Shown here piece by piece: positions 49,425 to 61,054 of a DNA stretch of 64,000 nucleotides. Numbering within the stretch: the stretch's first letter is position 1; each line of letters starts with the position of its first letter. The notes beneath the pieces were generated by a model. The model was given only the letters and a program-made list of their open reading frames with translations, had not been told where the DNA came from and ran no database searches. The DNA is taken from NCBI GenBank assembly GCA_002261195.1, contig MVBO01000041.1, positions 1 to 64,000 of the forward strand. Direction: 5' to 3'. This stretch comes from Bifiguratus adelaidae (lineage: Eukaryota > Mucoromycota > Endogonomycetes > Endogonales). Both the position numbers and the translations under genes were made by a program.

Positions 49425-51703
49425 TTACAATTTTGCACGGGCACGTTCAGCGACCGCTTTGTTGACCCCGAGTTCCGCGGCCAAACCAACAGGCGCATCA
49501 ATTTCCAAGCTGGTGAGCACCATTTGAGCATAGGTCTTGCCTTGCCGATCAATATTGAGCGATGACAGGCCTCCACCGCCTAAAGAATATGAGCACTTGA
49601 TCTCTGACTTCGTCATTTCTCTTACCTAGGGCTTTGGTCAGCACGAAATTGAGACTCAATGAACCTGGTAATTCATATCGCTTGATATCGCCCTTGACCA
49701 AATGGCCCATACACGCCTTCACCTTGTCCTCGGTGACCCCGCTCTTGATCCAAACCCAACAACGTGGATCACGCGCCATGATCCCCACATTGCAGGCATC
49801 ACCCTTATCTCCCGAACGGCCATAGGCAAGTTCGATGAGCTTGACTTTTTCGGTCTTGACCGTTTCTGTCACCACCTCTTCGCCTGTTCCCGGAATGGAC
49901 GGGGGTTCAAACGAAGCGTTATCGCCTGGCGTCGGCCAATCAATGGCACGCGTCGGTGTCGAACCAACCGTCAGTTTCGCGCGAACGAGCGATTTGGGAA
50001 GGAGAGAGGAAAAGTGGGTGAGGTTGGGTGCTGCGCGAGGGCGACCAGCGCCAGCTCCTATTAACGTGGGTTGAGGAGACCTGCGGTCGGAACGGAATGA
50101 CGAGGATCTAATGCTTTACCTGTGATGCCAGGAGCCATGCAGGTACCCGACTAAGCGAGACATGGTTATTTCTGGAATTTCCAATGCAATAAAGCGAGCT
50201 TACCGGAGCAACTTCCATTGCCAGGAAAGTGAGCGCCTTGGGATCATCATGGGTAGCGCAGAGACGCATAACGACTTCCCGTGTATCCTTGTGTCGCGCT
50301 TGTGGTCTGTCGGTTCACTTTAGCGGCGCAAATCCTTTCCTAACCACCAGACCCCTTAACTCCTTACCCATATGTATGTTCGGTACCGAGGATCTCTATA
50401 TTCACATCACGAAAATCTGGCATACCGAATCGCTTCAGCATGCCACGTGTGCGCGTCACAATGGCTTGAGCAACAGCCTTTGCCTACATATCACATCAGC
50501 TGGATTTTTGCGTCAACACTATAACTTGCCTTAGCGCTTGCTTCATTGCCTCCAATTACCATTTCTCCGCTCAGTTTGTAGCCATCAACGTAAACGCCCG
50601 AGCATTTTACCATGGCTGTGGGCTTTCGACCTTTCGCACCAGAGACGCGCACTCGATCCTTTCCGATTTGTTCAAGTCTGACTTGGCGAAGATCCAACAC
50701 AACGTCGGGTAGTAGGTAGGCTCCAGGATCGAGAATTTCATACAGCATCTGCTCGCCCACCGTGGCAGTTGTGACGAGACCACCTGTTTTCTTGGGCTTG
50801 GTGACCACGAATTCACCTCCAGGGAAACATTCGACGATAGGATATCCCATGTTGGCGTAACCCCCATTCTCGGAGAACGCAGCTAGAGCCCAATCGGTGA
50901 AATTACCACCTGTCGTCTGACAACCGCACTCGATGATGTGCCCCGCCAAAGAGCCAGCCGCCAGTTGGTCAAAATCTTTGCTTGGATCCCAACCAAATTC
51001 GTGAATAAGCGGTCCAACGACGACTGCGGAATCCACCACACGTCCGGTCACAATAATATTGGCACCTTCGTTAAGTGCTTGGGCTATTGGGATAGCTCCA
51101 AAGTAAGCGTTCAATGAGACCGGTGGGTTCGATTCAGATGGAAACTTGTCGCTGGTGCTATCATTTTCATCAACACCTCCATGCTTAATGTTGGAAAATC
51201 CTCGGAACTTTTGCTGCTTGCGTAGCTCCTCGTATTGGGGTATCAAATCATCGCCAGACACCGCAGCAACTTTGCATTTGCTTGCGTCAACGCCAGAACT
51301 GGCAATGTATTCTTCAATGGCCTTTTTGCACGCAATTGGATCGAGACCGCCGGCGTTCGTGATGATCTTGATGTTGTATTTGACAAGATCTGGCAACAAT
51401 CTTGCGAGTACAAATGTAATGAATTCAGCGACATAACCTCCCGCTCCTGCACCACCGAGTTTGTTGGAGCTCTTTCGACGTCGTGCAAGAATACCCATGG
51501 TGACCTCTGCCGTCAAGGACCGTGAATAACAAAGTATAGGTATACGTCTCCTGTCGAGCTCTTGTTACTATACCTGCAAGGTAGTCGGCAACCAGATAGT
51601 CCAGGTTATCCTTCTCTAGCTGAACCAACTGCTCTGCTGCAGCGACTGAATCTCCCCAAAACGCCGAATAACAGCCTATACGCACTGGCTTGCCTGTCCC
51701 CAT
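49425..51703 (-). CDS. AtuA-like (DUF1446) protein, acyclic terpene utilisation family
   Basis: Seven exons: 51703-51574, 51506-50530, 50483-50368, 50306-50204, 50150-50120, 50057-49626 and 49579-49425; 647 residues. The N-terminal domain starts [20 protein letters not shown] and contains [44 protein letters not shown] and [17 protein letters not shown]; the C-terminal ferredoxin-like domain has [17 protein letters not shown]. This is the two-domain layout of AtuA, a protein of the bacterial citronellol/geraniol degradation cluster with unknown activity. Fungal members are common and unstudied; none of the other Atu enzymes is nearby, so a terpene role is only analogy. The intron at 50484-50529 uses a GC donor. 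Confidence 0.82.
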
Positions 51704-52012
51704 AGTGTAGACGAAGCACACACAAGTTCACACCATTTGTCACAAGCTTAAGTGCCGAGTGGGAAATTGGGAGCAGTCACACTCAACGGATCCAACGTCA
51801 GGAACGATGGCTTGTATCGCATCACATGTCAATTGAGTGGGATGGGGAGGATATTGAGTCGCTACGATTGCTTCGCACAGGTCTCGGGATGCCTTCATGG
51901 CATAGAACGCATCAAAGTACATAACGCAGGCGTGTGTCACGTGAATAATGCACGTGATGTCTATTGAACATCCAAATCGTTCTTTGCTCAAATCCATTAG
52001 ACAGTTTTCGCC
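51704..52012. promoter_or_regulatory. Divergent promoter with two E-boxes, AtuA-like gene and LAMTOR3
   Basis: 309 bp. Two CACGTG cores (51938-51943 and 51951-51956), 13 bp apart, lie 57-75 nt before the LAMTOR3 ATG; the first reads GTCACGTGAAT, the second GCACGTGAT. Nothing else was seen. Confidence 0.5.
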
Positions 52013-52473
52013 ATGCCACTGGAGAAGCTGATGGAAGCGGCTTGCAAACCGTACATTGGCACTGATATAGAAGCAACCATCATCACGGACAAGGACGGTA
52101 TTGTGGTCTCCAAATGGACCAGCACCAGCAACCTTGATGCTATTCTTGAACGGTTTCCTTCAACCTTCGCAGTCTATAGCAATCAGGCAAGTGTTGAGCT
52201 CGGCTGATGCTTTGTAAAAGCATATGCGCTAACTGTATTCAATAACAGGCCAGTAAGCTAGGACTGGGTCGAAATAGGCATATACTCTCCGCTTATGAAG
52301 CACACCAAATCCTTCAAATCGACGTTGCTCCACTCATTGTCACTGTGGTAGGGACTGGCGAGGCCAACACTGGAATACTGCTAGAAACAGGTGCAAAGAT
52401 TGAAAAGATTGCGCAAGCCATCGTGCAAGCCCTGCCACAGCAAGACACTAGAACACAGCCAAACCCAACATAG
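52013..52473 (+). CDS. LAMTOR3/MP1-like Ragulator subunit (roadblock fold)
   Basis: Exons 52013-52186 and 52249-52473; 132 residues, the usual size. The order ATIITDKDGIVVSKW, FPSTFAVYSNQASKLGLGRNRHILSAYEAHQILQID, APLIVTVVGTGEANTGILLE matches LAMTOR3 (MP1), which has ITDRDGVPV, STFALATDQGSKLGL and SANTGLI at the same places. In animals it pairs with LAMTOR2 in the Ragulator complex that holds Rag GTPases and mTORC1 on lysosomes; the fungal vacuolar EGO/Ragulator role is inferred. The intron starts with GCAAGT; no GT donor gives an open frame. Other roadblock proteins are possible but fit less well. Confidence 0.82.
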
Positions 52474-52677
52474 ATACCCTTATAGTGTTGGCCAGAGAGA
52501 TGTTCAGCTCAATCCACGACCAATAAGGCATTAACGACCTTATACCTGTCTCAGAAAGCTCGCGAAGGCACCGAAAAAGTATTAATTCATGATGGGAACA
52601 TGATTGTTTTAGTTAGCGGCCGTAGGAGCCAGCCTCTTCTCAAATGTACATTGTATCCTCTGCCACAATTGCCAATC

Positions 52678-53609
52678 TTACACATATTGAGCCAACCAGC
52701 GGAAGCCTAAATGTGTTAATGGTTCCGAAATCGCGAACAACAATCGCTTGCGGCCTACCTTCACCATATCCTTGACGCATGACCACAGAAACCATAAACA
52801 CCTCGATTGGTCTAATGTTTTCCAAAGGCACCTTGCCCTACATTGTGCGATCAGTAACTCTTATGATGGCTTTTTTTTTCAAACCAGTTACCTTGCCAGT
52901 CGTTTGGTACAAGCCCAAATATTGTCTCAAGGTATCTTCGCTGACAGCACCAGCAGCATCAATCTTATTACCCAATATGAGGAAAGGCACCTTGCTCAGT
53001 TGCTCAATGCCCAACAAAGCCTACAATAAAAAGAATGAGTCTATGGCCACTATGACAGATCCTGCCTAGCAACAATCACTTACATCAAGTTCTGCCTTGG
53101 CTTCTGGTAGGCGAGGGACATCTGCGGCATCGACCATGAACACAATACCAGAAACCTCCGGAAAGTAGTCCTTCCACAATCGTCGAGCTTGCATATGCCC
53201 TCCTAGATCGTATGTGGTAAACCGCACATTACCTATGCTGAGTTCTTCGGATGCTACAATACGCAAGGACCAGTAATTTGTAAATACAAGATCAAGCAAT
53301 GCATGTGAACATGATAAGCCCGCTATCGCGTCACCCAAAAACATGGAAGCTATCTGGCATGCCAGAAGCCACAAATCGCCACTTACTTGGATGAAGGGTA
53401 GGTTGCAGTGTCGCCAGTCTGTCATTTTTGAGCATGTGCAACAAGGTAGTCTTGCCGGCATTATCCAGACCCAGGAACAGAATCTTTGCATTCTTGTTAT
53501 AAAGGCCTATACATAAACTCAGTGAGCAGACTATCTTCAAGGGTAATATGCACCCTCCAAACTCACCTAGCGAAGCCAAAACGTCAAAGAACCAGTCAAT
53601 GATGAACAT
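52678..53609 (-). CDS. SAR1: SAR1 COPII GTPase
   Basis: Six exons: 53609-53567, 53506-53387, 53253-53084, 53020-52892, 52837-52759 and 52706-52678; 189 residues, as in other fungi. [19 protein letters not shown] is the amphipathic N-terminal helix that inserts in the ER membrane. GTPase motifs: [14 protein letters not shown] (P-loop), PTLHPTSEEL (switch I), [12 protein letters not shown] (switch II with the catalytic His), LGNKIDA and a short C-terminal [12 protein letters not shown]1 recruits Sec23/24 to start COPII vesicles. Intron 2 is 133 nt, longer than most here. Divergent from MPE1, 119 bp between starts. Confidence 0.97.
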
Positions 53610-53728
53610 GGTGTGAACAAGCGTCAGTTACAGCAAGAGGAATGTGCCAGCACATCCTACAAAATGATGACGTATGCAAAATTGCCCTATTTGAACGTTG
53701 GCACACCTGCGCTCACTCCCTTGTCTGC

Positions 53729-55875
53729 ATGTCATCTGTCATCTACTATAAGTTCAAGGCAGCCAAAGATCATGATGTATGCTCGTTCGATGGGCCATCT
53801 ATATCAGTTTTCGACCTGAAGAAGGAGATTATAACGCAAAAGAAGCTCGGCAAAGGACTCGATTTTGACCTAGCGATCTACAATGCACAGACCAATGAAG
53901 GTAAGATTATCTTGAGCGCTGTCAGTGTCAACGTCCATGGACAGCAACTCCGTCTTGTACGACACGGATGGGTTGGGCCAACTCTTTCTCGCCTGCTTGC
54001 ACACGGAGACTTTGCAACCATCTCGCGCGCCACACTGGCTATCTGCATTGCAGTTCAATTTGCTCATCCGGCCTTGGCGGCTTCATGTATTCTTGAAAGA
54101 ATAGAAAAAGAGAAGATGGCCTGTGGCCACAAAAGAGGCATATAGGCCCACTACATGAATTGCTCTTTTTCCAAGCTCGCTTCCGTGTAGCCTTTTCGTC
54201 GATCATTCCTTCTTTCTGGCCAACCGACGTGGACCATACTCATGGATTACTCGCGAGTGCCCACTCTCTCTGCATTCTTCCCAATCTTTCTTGGTGACCT
54301 TCTCCCTCAAGCTTTCACCTATACTCTCTATGGGTGCATTACCATATTGTTTCACCAAGCGCACTCAAGGCAAAGGAGAACAGGCCTGAATTTATGGACG
54401 GAATGAGATTGAGTTGGCCTACTACCGTTGACGTGAGAGATATGGTCTATGTTCTTGTTTCTTATTTTTACTTTTCCTGCCAATACAACTTACTGATGCT
54501 CAATGTTATTTCCTTTCCTTATAGAATATGCTGAAGATCATCAAATGGTGCCGCGTAACTCTTCTATTCTCGTTCGACGTCTGCCAGCGGCCAAGATGGG
54601 TAAAGGTACGGCTCAACGCTATGTAAGCGGCGTAATGGCAAGTGGAGGTCACATTGCCAGCAACATTGGACCTGGTGGGGCAGGTGCCCAAAGGACGCCG
54701 AGCGCTCCACCTACTCATGCCAACAAAAACTTGACGTAAGTGCCAAGAAAGATGTGAATGACATTGACTGATAAAGGCTTATAGATATACAAACCCGCAA
54801 TTGCTACAACAGCAAGGGCCTTCAGGCTCAAAAGAGAGCGGACAAGGAACGACAGGTGATGTCGCTTCCGAAGAGAACTGCGCGACTGCGCCAGCGGATG
54901 ACTCTGAAGAAGGTCGAATAGCAGCAATGTTCGCTCAAACAACCGAGCAGTGGAAAGAGCAGCAGACCATGATGGCTGGGTAAGTATCCGCCATTGTTGT
55001 ATAATTTGAACTGACAATGCTTCTTAGACAACAATATATCCCCTTTCAACATCCTGGTGGAGCGCGAGGTCGTGGTCGCGGAATCACAGGACCGCCACGC
55101 GGCGGTACACAGCCGCAGGCCGGTGGTCGATATTCTCAGGGAGCCGACTCGCTCGAACCTCCCAAAATTCCACCACCCAATTATGTCTGTTTCCGATGCG
55201 GTCAAAAAGGTCATTACATCAACAATTGTCCGACCAACAATGACAGGTCCTTTGACTCGAAACCAAGGATAAAGCGTACAACTGGTATCCCTCGAAGCTT
55301 TCTTAAAGTGGTGGAAGCTAATGGGGACAGTCCCACGGAAAGTAACGCCGGCGTTATGGTCACACCAAATGGTGATTTGGTAGTAGCACAAGCCGATTCG
55401 TAAGTATTGCATTGAAATGAAGTATTGAGACTAATCACACGTGCATAGGCAAGCATGGGATCAAATGATGAAACGAACCATGAACAACAAAGACCTGGCT
55501 GACACGAGCGATTTGACCGATTTATATCCCCTGGTGCCGGTCAAGAAGGAATTCGAATGTCCCCTTTGTAGTGGTCTCTTCCGTGAAGCTGTCATCATTA
55601 CTTGCTGCGGTACCACCTTTTGCGACGAATGTATTAGACAGGACCTTTTGGACAAGGATTTCGTGTGTCTTAAGTGTGGTGCCAAAGATCAAGCCCTGGA
55701 CTCGTTGATTCCAAATTTAGGTGTTCGCCAAAGCGTTAATCACTATGTGAGCGAATGGCTGCGCGCAAATCCGACTCGAGATGCATCCAGTAATGGAACG
55801 GAAGGCAATAACAAGAGACCTTTAGAAAGCGGTGCCGCTAATGAGCCGCAAGCGCAGCGTCAAAAACAACAATGA
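53729..55875 (+). CDS. MPE1: MPE1/RBBP6-like subunit of the mRNA cleavage and polyadenylation factor
   Basis: Exons 53729-53900, 54525-54735, 54785-54979, 55028-55399 and 55449-55875; 458 residues. A DWNN ubiquitin-like domain begins at the first Met (SSVIYYKFKAAKDHDVCSFDG, LKKEII, LGKGLDFDLAIYNAQTNE, then VPRNSSILVRRLP). An Arg/Gly stretch precedes a zinc knuckle CFRCGQKGHYINNC near residue 246, and a RING/U-box-like domain CPLCSGLFREAVIITCCGTTFCDECI lies near 353. Mpe1 senses cleavage and polyadenylation in the CPF complex. Intron 1 is 624 nt although no residues are missing from the DWNN domain, so it is an unusually long intron rather than a lost exon. Confidence 0.92.
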
Positions 55876-56187
55876 GAGACCGGGTTTACTCCGTGTGTAA
55901 AAATATATCAGATACAGAACAGTTCTTGTACATTACATGGCGTCTCCTTCCTTGCAAATAAACAGTGGTCTTTGTAGAGGAATTCTTTGCATTGCTCCCA
56001 ACTGTTAATTCCGCGCTGACTTGTGAGTCAGATTTCGGACACAGTTCTACGAAACTTGTTCCACTGAAAGATTGGATGTAATTTTTGGGTTAGGGCTAGA
56101 AAATCCAGGTACGCCGAAATGGTCAAGGCGCGGAATTGCACAAAAACACATAATAAGGATCGTCGCTCCAACACGTCTAATATACGA
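55876..56187. other. Intergenic region after MPE1
   Basis: 312 bp with no supportable feature; it leads into the pseudogene. Confidence 0.5.
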
Positions 56188-57348
56188 TGTCTCTTAAGTC
56201 GCTGTCATTGGCGGAGGACCAGGCGGCCTTGTGCTTGCGACTATACTGCAAAAGCACAATGTTCAAGTAGCTGTATACGATCGTGAAACATCACGGATAC
56301 GAACGTTCGCAAGGTGGAACACTGGATCTTCATACCGAGTCCGGACAATGGGCGCTACGCCAGGCAGGATTAATTGATAAGTTTTGGCAGTATGCGCGCA
56401 AAGAGGGCCAAGATATGAGGATTCTCGACAAGACGGGCAAATGTCCATGAGAAGAAACAGCGTCCTACGGCCAACATGATCGGCCTGAAACTGATCGTTC
56501 CATACTTCGTGATATGTTGCTGGATTCATTGGTTCCAGACACCATTTGATGGGGTCATGCGCTCAAGGAAGTGAAGCGGCTGGAGAATCACAGTTTTCAA
56601 TTGCATTTTGCGAACGGCAATGTCGATACCGGGACTTGTGTTATCGGAGCAGACGGGTCATGGTCACGCGTGCGGCCTCTCGTTTGCGACGCTAAACCCG
56701 ACTATACTGGTTACAGCTTTCTGAGATTGATATTAGCAACATTGACGAGCGCTTTCCGGATCTCTCGAAAATGGTGCGCAGAGGCATGATGTGTGCTTTT
56801 AGCGCCGAGGACGGGATTTATTGTCCACGCAACGGTGGATGTCTTGTCCGCGTCTACGTTGCCTTTCGTGTACCAGAAAATTGGCTCAAAGGTACCGGCC
56901 CTATCGACAATTCTGTCAAAGACACCCGACAAACGATTATTGAACTTGTTCTCTGATTGGGATTCATCCATCACCGACCTTATTTGGCATTGCGACGGTC
57001 ATTTCATACTAAGAGGTATATGTCAATTACATGTTGGCATTGAATGGCCTCACAAACCCGGTGCCACATTGCTCGGCGACGCAGCCCATCTCATGTCACC
57101 GTTTGCCGGAGAAGGTGTCAATCTAGCCATGCAGGACGCTGCCGAACTTGCTTTAGCCATCATTCGCGAAGAAAACCTCAACGATGCCATCTAATATTAT
57201 GAGACCAACATGTTCAAGCGCGCAGCTGCGGCCGCACAATAAGTCTCTGCCAATTTGCAATTGTTTTTCTAATGATGAATCACCCAAGAGCGCCGTAGAC
57301 CCTTTTCAACAGATCATGAACGGTCCACCTGGTGAAGAGCACCAGTAG
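56188..57348 (+). pseudogene. Decayed FAD-dependent monooxygenase (TetX-like)
   Basis: The plus strand reads, in shifting frames, the full length of a flavin monooxygenase: AVIGGGPGGLVLA (FAD-binding Rossmann motif), GGTLDLHTESGQWALRQAGLIDKFW, VIGADGSWSRVRP, DISNIDERFPDLSKMV, VPENWLKG, GATLLGDAAHLMSPFAGEGVNLAMQDA (second FAD motif) and a C-terminal SNDESPKSAVDPF to GEEHQ. At least four frame changes (near 56200, 56310, 56720 and 56950, and again near 57270) and in-frame stops (TGA near 56450 and 56547, TAA near 57192) break it; no canonical introns repair them. Because the homology is otherwise continuous, decay looks recent. Relatives are common in soil bacteria and fungi and act on aromatic or antibiotic substrates. 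Confidence 0.85.
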
Positions 57349-58041
57349 AGATCCTGACAGTAGATGTCATTATAGTTTGTACATTTCTGTAGTCAACCAT
57401 AATAGATCCATTCAGTGTATCCTATGCACACTCGTGTTTTCACTCTCTGGCCGAAAGCAAGCCAAGCGTCGGCACTACTATTTTAGGGATGGTCCGGTTT
57501 CCATGAAGCCACCACCAGAAGGTTCTTGGTCATCTCATTGGTCATCCTTTTTGGCATTGGACTAGCCCCTTTATTTGGACTTTATCTGTTGCTCATGGCA
57601 TCTATAAATTGAGATCCCTCAAAACCCATCCTATCACGGTTAACGCAGTTTCCACATAACTCTTTGACACCCGAGTCAACCTGTACAGATAGCAGAGATA
57701 GAGACCCCAACCCCCATGTCAACCAACAGCGATTTGCCTTTCCTCACACGTGGGATGCTAAGTCAAATGGGCCATGAGCCTTTCCTGCCATTGTTCCACG
57801 AATTCCTCCCCTCTGGCAGTCCATCCGTGTAGTTTATAATAATCCGCAACCACTGCGGTGGAGAGATCTTCCTAATTAGGAAATCAGTACTTTTTTGCAG
57901 AACACCTGTCGCTCCTTGTTCTTCTCTCTTTCACCCCTTTGCTTTACTTCTGAACGTGCGCTTGTTGGTCTCTGAGTAGACCTTGGTGAATTAGTGTTTT
58001 CTTAGACTTCTCATCTCTTGCTGAGCGAAAGCTGTATAGAT
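57349..58041. promoter_or_regulatory. Upstream region of the ADIPOR-like gene
   Basis: 693 bp without a supportable gene. A TATA-like TATAAAT lies near 57601 and a CACGTG at 57747-57752. The part nearest the start is pyrimidine-rich. Confidence 0.4.
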
Positions 58042-59472
58042 ATGCCACCTTATACTTCTACGACAACGACCGTGCAACCCCGCACTTGGTCGTCTCTCCT
58101 TGTACGGGCGGGATCAGGCAGAAGGTTATCGAAGACCAAGAAGGTGCATACTGACGATGCGACACGGTTACCGGTACCATCGAATCATGCTCGTCCGTCT
58201 GCTGTGATGGGAGCTTGTCATTCGACGGCAGACAACGTTCCTTCATTTGCATGTGGACACTTTCTGAATGGCGGCAAAGAGCGGAGGAGGCAGTCTGTGA
58301 ACTCGACCTCTCATCAGACTTTGCGAAATGATACCTCAATGCTCGGTCCAAAGGGGGATCATGCCTCGAGCGTTCCGCAAATGTTTAAGGACACCATACA
58401 TGCCCTTGAAGATCATGACTCGACTGGGTTGTTGCGATACGTCGATAATCATGTTTCAGATGGCTGGGATCATGCGAAGGCGGTAATGGAAGGTGGAAAG
58501 CGACTCTTGCATTTCCACGAGTTGCCTCAGAAGTGGCAAGAGAATCGCTACGTGCTCACGGGGTAAGCGAAAATTGAGGCATGGTCGGGTGGTTACTTAT
58601 GTTGTTTAGCTATCGCTTCCTTTCGAGTCATCGAAAATGTCTCTTATCCATCTTTTCTCTTCATAACGAAACCCTCAACATCTGGTCGCATCTGCTCGGG
58701 GCCGTCATGTTTGGATATATCGCTTTTCAAGCCTTGACGGTAAGTTTGTGCCTCCTTGCATTATGCAAACATGCTTATTTCTACTCAGGTCACCTTGCAT
58801 GCCACGAATACCTCAGATCGCCTCGTCTTCTTGACCTTCTTTGCTGCGGCCATGAAGTGTCTCATCCTTTCCGCCATATATCATACCTTTATTTGTCATT
58901 CTCACTATCGCGTCAAAGCCTTTGCAGCTACCCTTGATTACATTGGCATCACTTTACTCATCTCGGCAAGTATTCTGGTGATGGAATGGTATGGTTTCTA
59001 CTGCAGCGACAAGGTCCGGTCAGGTTACATGACGTTCACCGCCTTCATGGGTGTATTGGGCACGGTTCTTCCATGGTTCCCCTGGTTCGATACCCCTCGG
59101 TATCGATCATTCCGTATCTCCCTCTTCCTCCTCATCGGATGGTCTGCCCTGATACCTGTCCTTCATCTTGTCTACCTGCATGGCGCCAAGGCGACGTGGG
59201 ACTTTATATGGCCAGTCTTCAAGAGTGTGGGCATGTACATGGGTGGTGTATTCGTCTATGCCAATCGCTGGCCCGAGAAGATGTTCCCTGGACGTTTTGA
59301 CGCGATTGGAATGACTAGTCACGCTATTTGGCACTGCTTTGTCTGTGCCGGCATTTATGTAAGTCATCCTGCCTTTGCAATGCACAGTGGATACTAATTC
59401 TCGCTTCAGTATCATTATCAAGCAGGCTTACATTTCTATGACTCGAGATATACCCTTGGATGTTCCATCTGA
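58042..59472 (+). CDS. ADIPOR/Izh-type seven-span receptor (hemolysin III family)
   Basis: Exons 58042-58562, 58610-58739, 58789-59358 and 59410-59472; 427 residues from ATG 58042. About 150 polar residues precede FHELPQKWQENRYVLTGYR, then SLHNETLNIWSHLLG, SAIYHTFICHS and, near the end, TSHAIWHCFVCAGIYYHYQAGL. The three His that hold zinc in this family (one in AIYHTF, two in SHAIWH) and the Asn/His of NIWSH are present. Izh proteins in yeast affect zinc and sterol metabolism; animal relatives are adiponectin receptors with ceramidase activity. Seven helices can be counted. Lipid hydrolase activity here is inferred. Confidence 0.9.
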
Positions 59473-59757
59473 TTGACCTTCAAAGGCGCAGACCCAGACC
59501 ATCGTCATTCCATTTTTGCGCTCAAGGCGCAAAGCATACCTCTTTCAGTTTGCTTCTTATACCCTTTTCTTGACATTCTCCAACGCGAACCGAAAAGCAA
59601 TTCACACAGCATTAATATAATGTTAGTGTGTCCTAATACCGTGTCCATATAACTCACCATAAACTTGTCTCTCATTCATTCTGGGGTTTAAATTTCGGAC
59701 TCGAGCCGATGTTTCGGTCCTTACTCTTTCTCACACAAGTCTACTTTTCATTCTGTC

Positions 59758-61040
59758 ATGGCACCTGAGCCAAGCGTACACGATATTCGAGCTCAGTTTC
59801 CTGCTCTTGTGGATCCTAGGTACCCTGGTCGTATCTACATGGACAATGCAGGTGGCTCCCAAGTGCTGCAAAGTGTGGTGAGCAGGATGACCGATTATCT
59901 TCTCAACACGAACGTACAACTGGTAAGGGGCGCAAACAACACTCTAGACGATACGCTAACAACAATCATTGATAGGGAGCCAGCTATAACGTGGGTGTTG
60001 CGTCTACCGAACGAGTGAACCAAGGTCTGGAAGCTGTCCGAGAATTCCTCAACGCGACCTCCATCCAAGAAATCTTTATGGGATCTTCCACCACCCAATT
60101 GATGCGCAATCTGTCCATCGCCCTTGGACCCACGCTCGGTCCCGATGACGAGATCATCTTGACCAACTCAGACCATGAAGCCAATATCGGCGCTTTTGCA
60201 ACCGTGGCCAAATCGCGCGGGTGCACGCTCCACTTTTGGAACGTCAATCCCCAGACGCTTCAACTGGAGCTGGACGATCTGCGGGCCTTGTTGAACCCCA
60301 AGACTCGGTTTGTGGCCATGACTCATTGTTCCAATATCCTCGGCACCATCAATCCCATCAAGCAAGTGGCCGATATGGTGCACGAGGTAGGCGCCGAACT
60401 GTGTGTCGACGGCGTGGCATACGCTCCTCATCGTCGTGTTGACGTGCGTGATCTCGATGTGGATTATTACGGCTTCAGTTGGTACAAGGTATACGGTCCG
60501 CACGTGTCGACACTCTACGTGCGTCAAAAGAGCCTCGAGAAGCTGGCTTCCCTCGCCCATTATTTCCATCCTGCCATCACGCACAACAATGTGGGACCCG
60601 GTGGTCCCAATTACGAGAGTACCTATGCCATTACGGCCATTGTCGAGTATATCAAGCAATTGGGTGGAGGTGACTTGGATCGTGGATACGAGGTGATCAA
60701 GGCGCTGGAAACGCGATTGGCTGACCGTCTTTACGGGCACTTGCGCAAAATTCCCCACCTCCGGTTTATCGGCATTGATTCCAGTGACCCCGAACGTCGT
60801 GTACCCACCTTTTCCTTCGTTATACCGAGCAAGTCTTCCAAGGCAATCGTGGAAGCCTTCGAAAAGGAAACAAAGGGCAACATTGGCATCCGTTGGGGAA
60901 ATTTTTATTCCAAACGATTGGTGGATGATACTCTAAGTCTAGCGTCTATTGATGGTGTGGTGCGGGTAAGCATGGTACATTATAATACAGTAGAAGAGGC
61001 AGATCGCGTCGGTGAGGTTCTATCGCGCATCTGTCAATGA
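59758..61040 (+). CDS. Cysteine-desulfurase-like class V aminotransferase
   Basis: Exons 59758-59922 and 59976-61040; 409 residues. The chain starts FPALVDPRYPGRIYMDNAGGSQV, has FMGSSTTQLMRNL, DEIILTNSDHEANIGAF (PLP-stacking His), THCSNILGTINPI, CVDGVAYAPHR (PLP Asp) and GFSWYKVYGPH with the Lys that binds PLP. It belongs to the SufS/CsdA/selenocysteine-lyase group rather than the mitochondrial NFS1, because the NFS1 Cys loop and length differ. The product may release sulfur or selenium from cysteine or selenocysteine, or act on another substrate. Its stop is 14 bp from that of a convergent rhodanese gene, which suggests but does not prove a sulfur-transfer link. Confidence 0.85.
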
Positions 61041-61054
61041 GAATACAGTATGCA

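Noticed and set aside
52678-53609. Met in [10 protein letters not shown] of SAR1 as a damaged switch II
   Set aside because: This position varies in normal SAR1 proteins (for example Ile in yeast); the catalytic His is present.
53642-54145. An alternative 167-residue protein that reads through the first MPE1 exon into its intron
   Set aside because: The DWNN domain and the downstream domains require splicing at 53901 and 54525; the read-through has no homology beyond exon 1.
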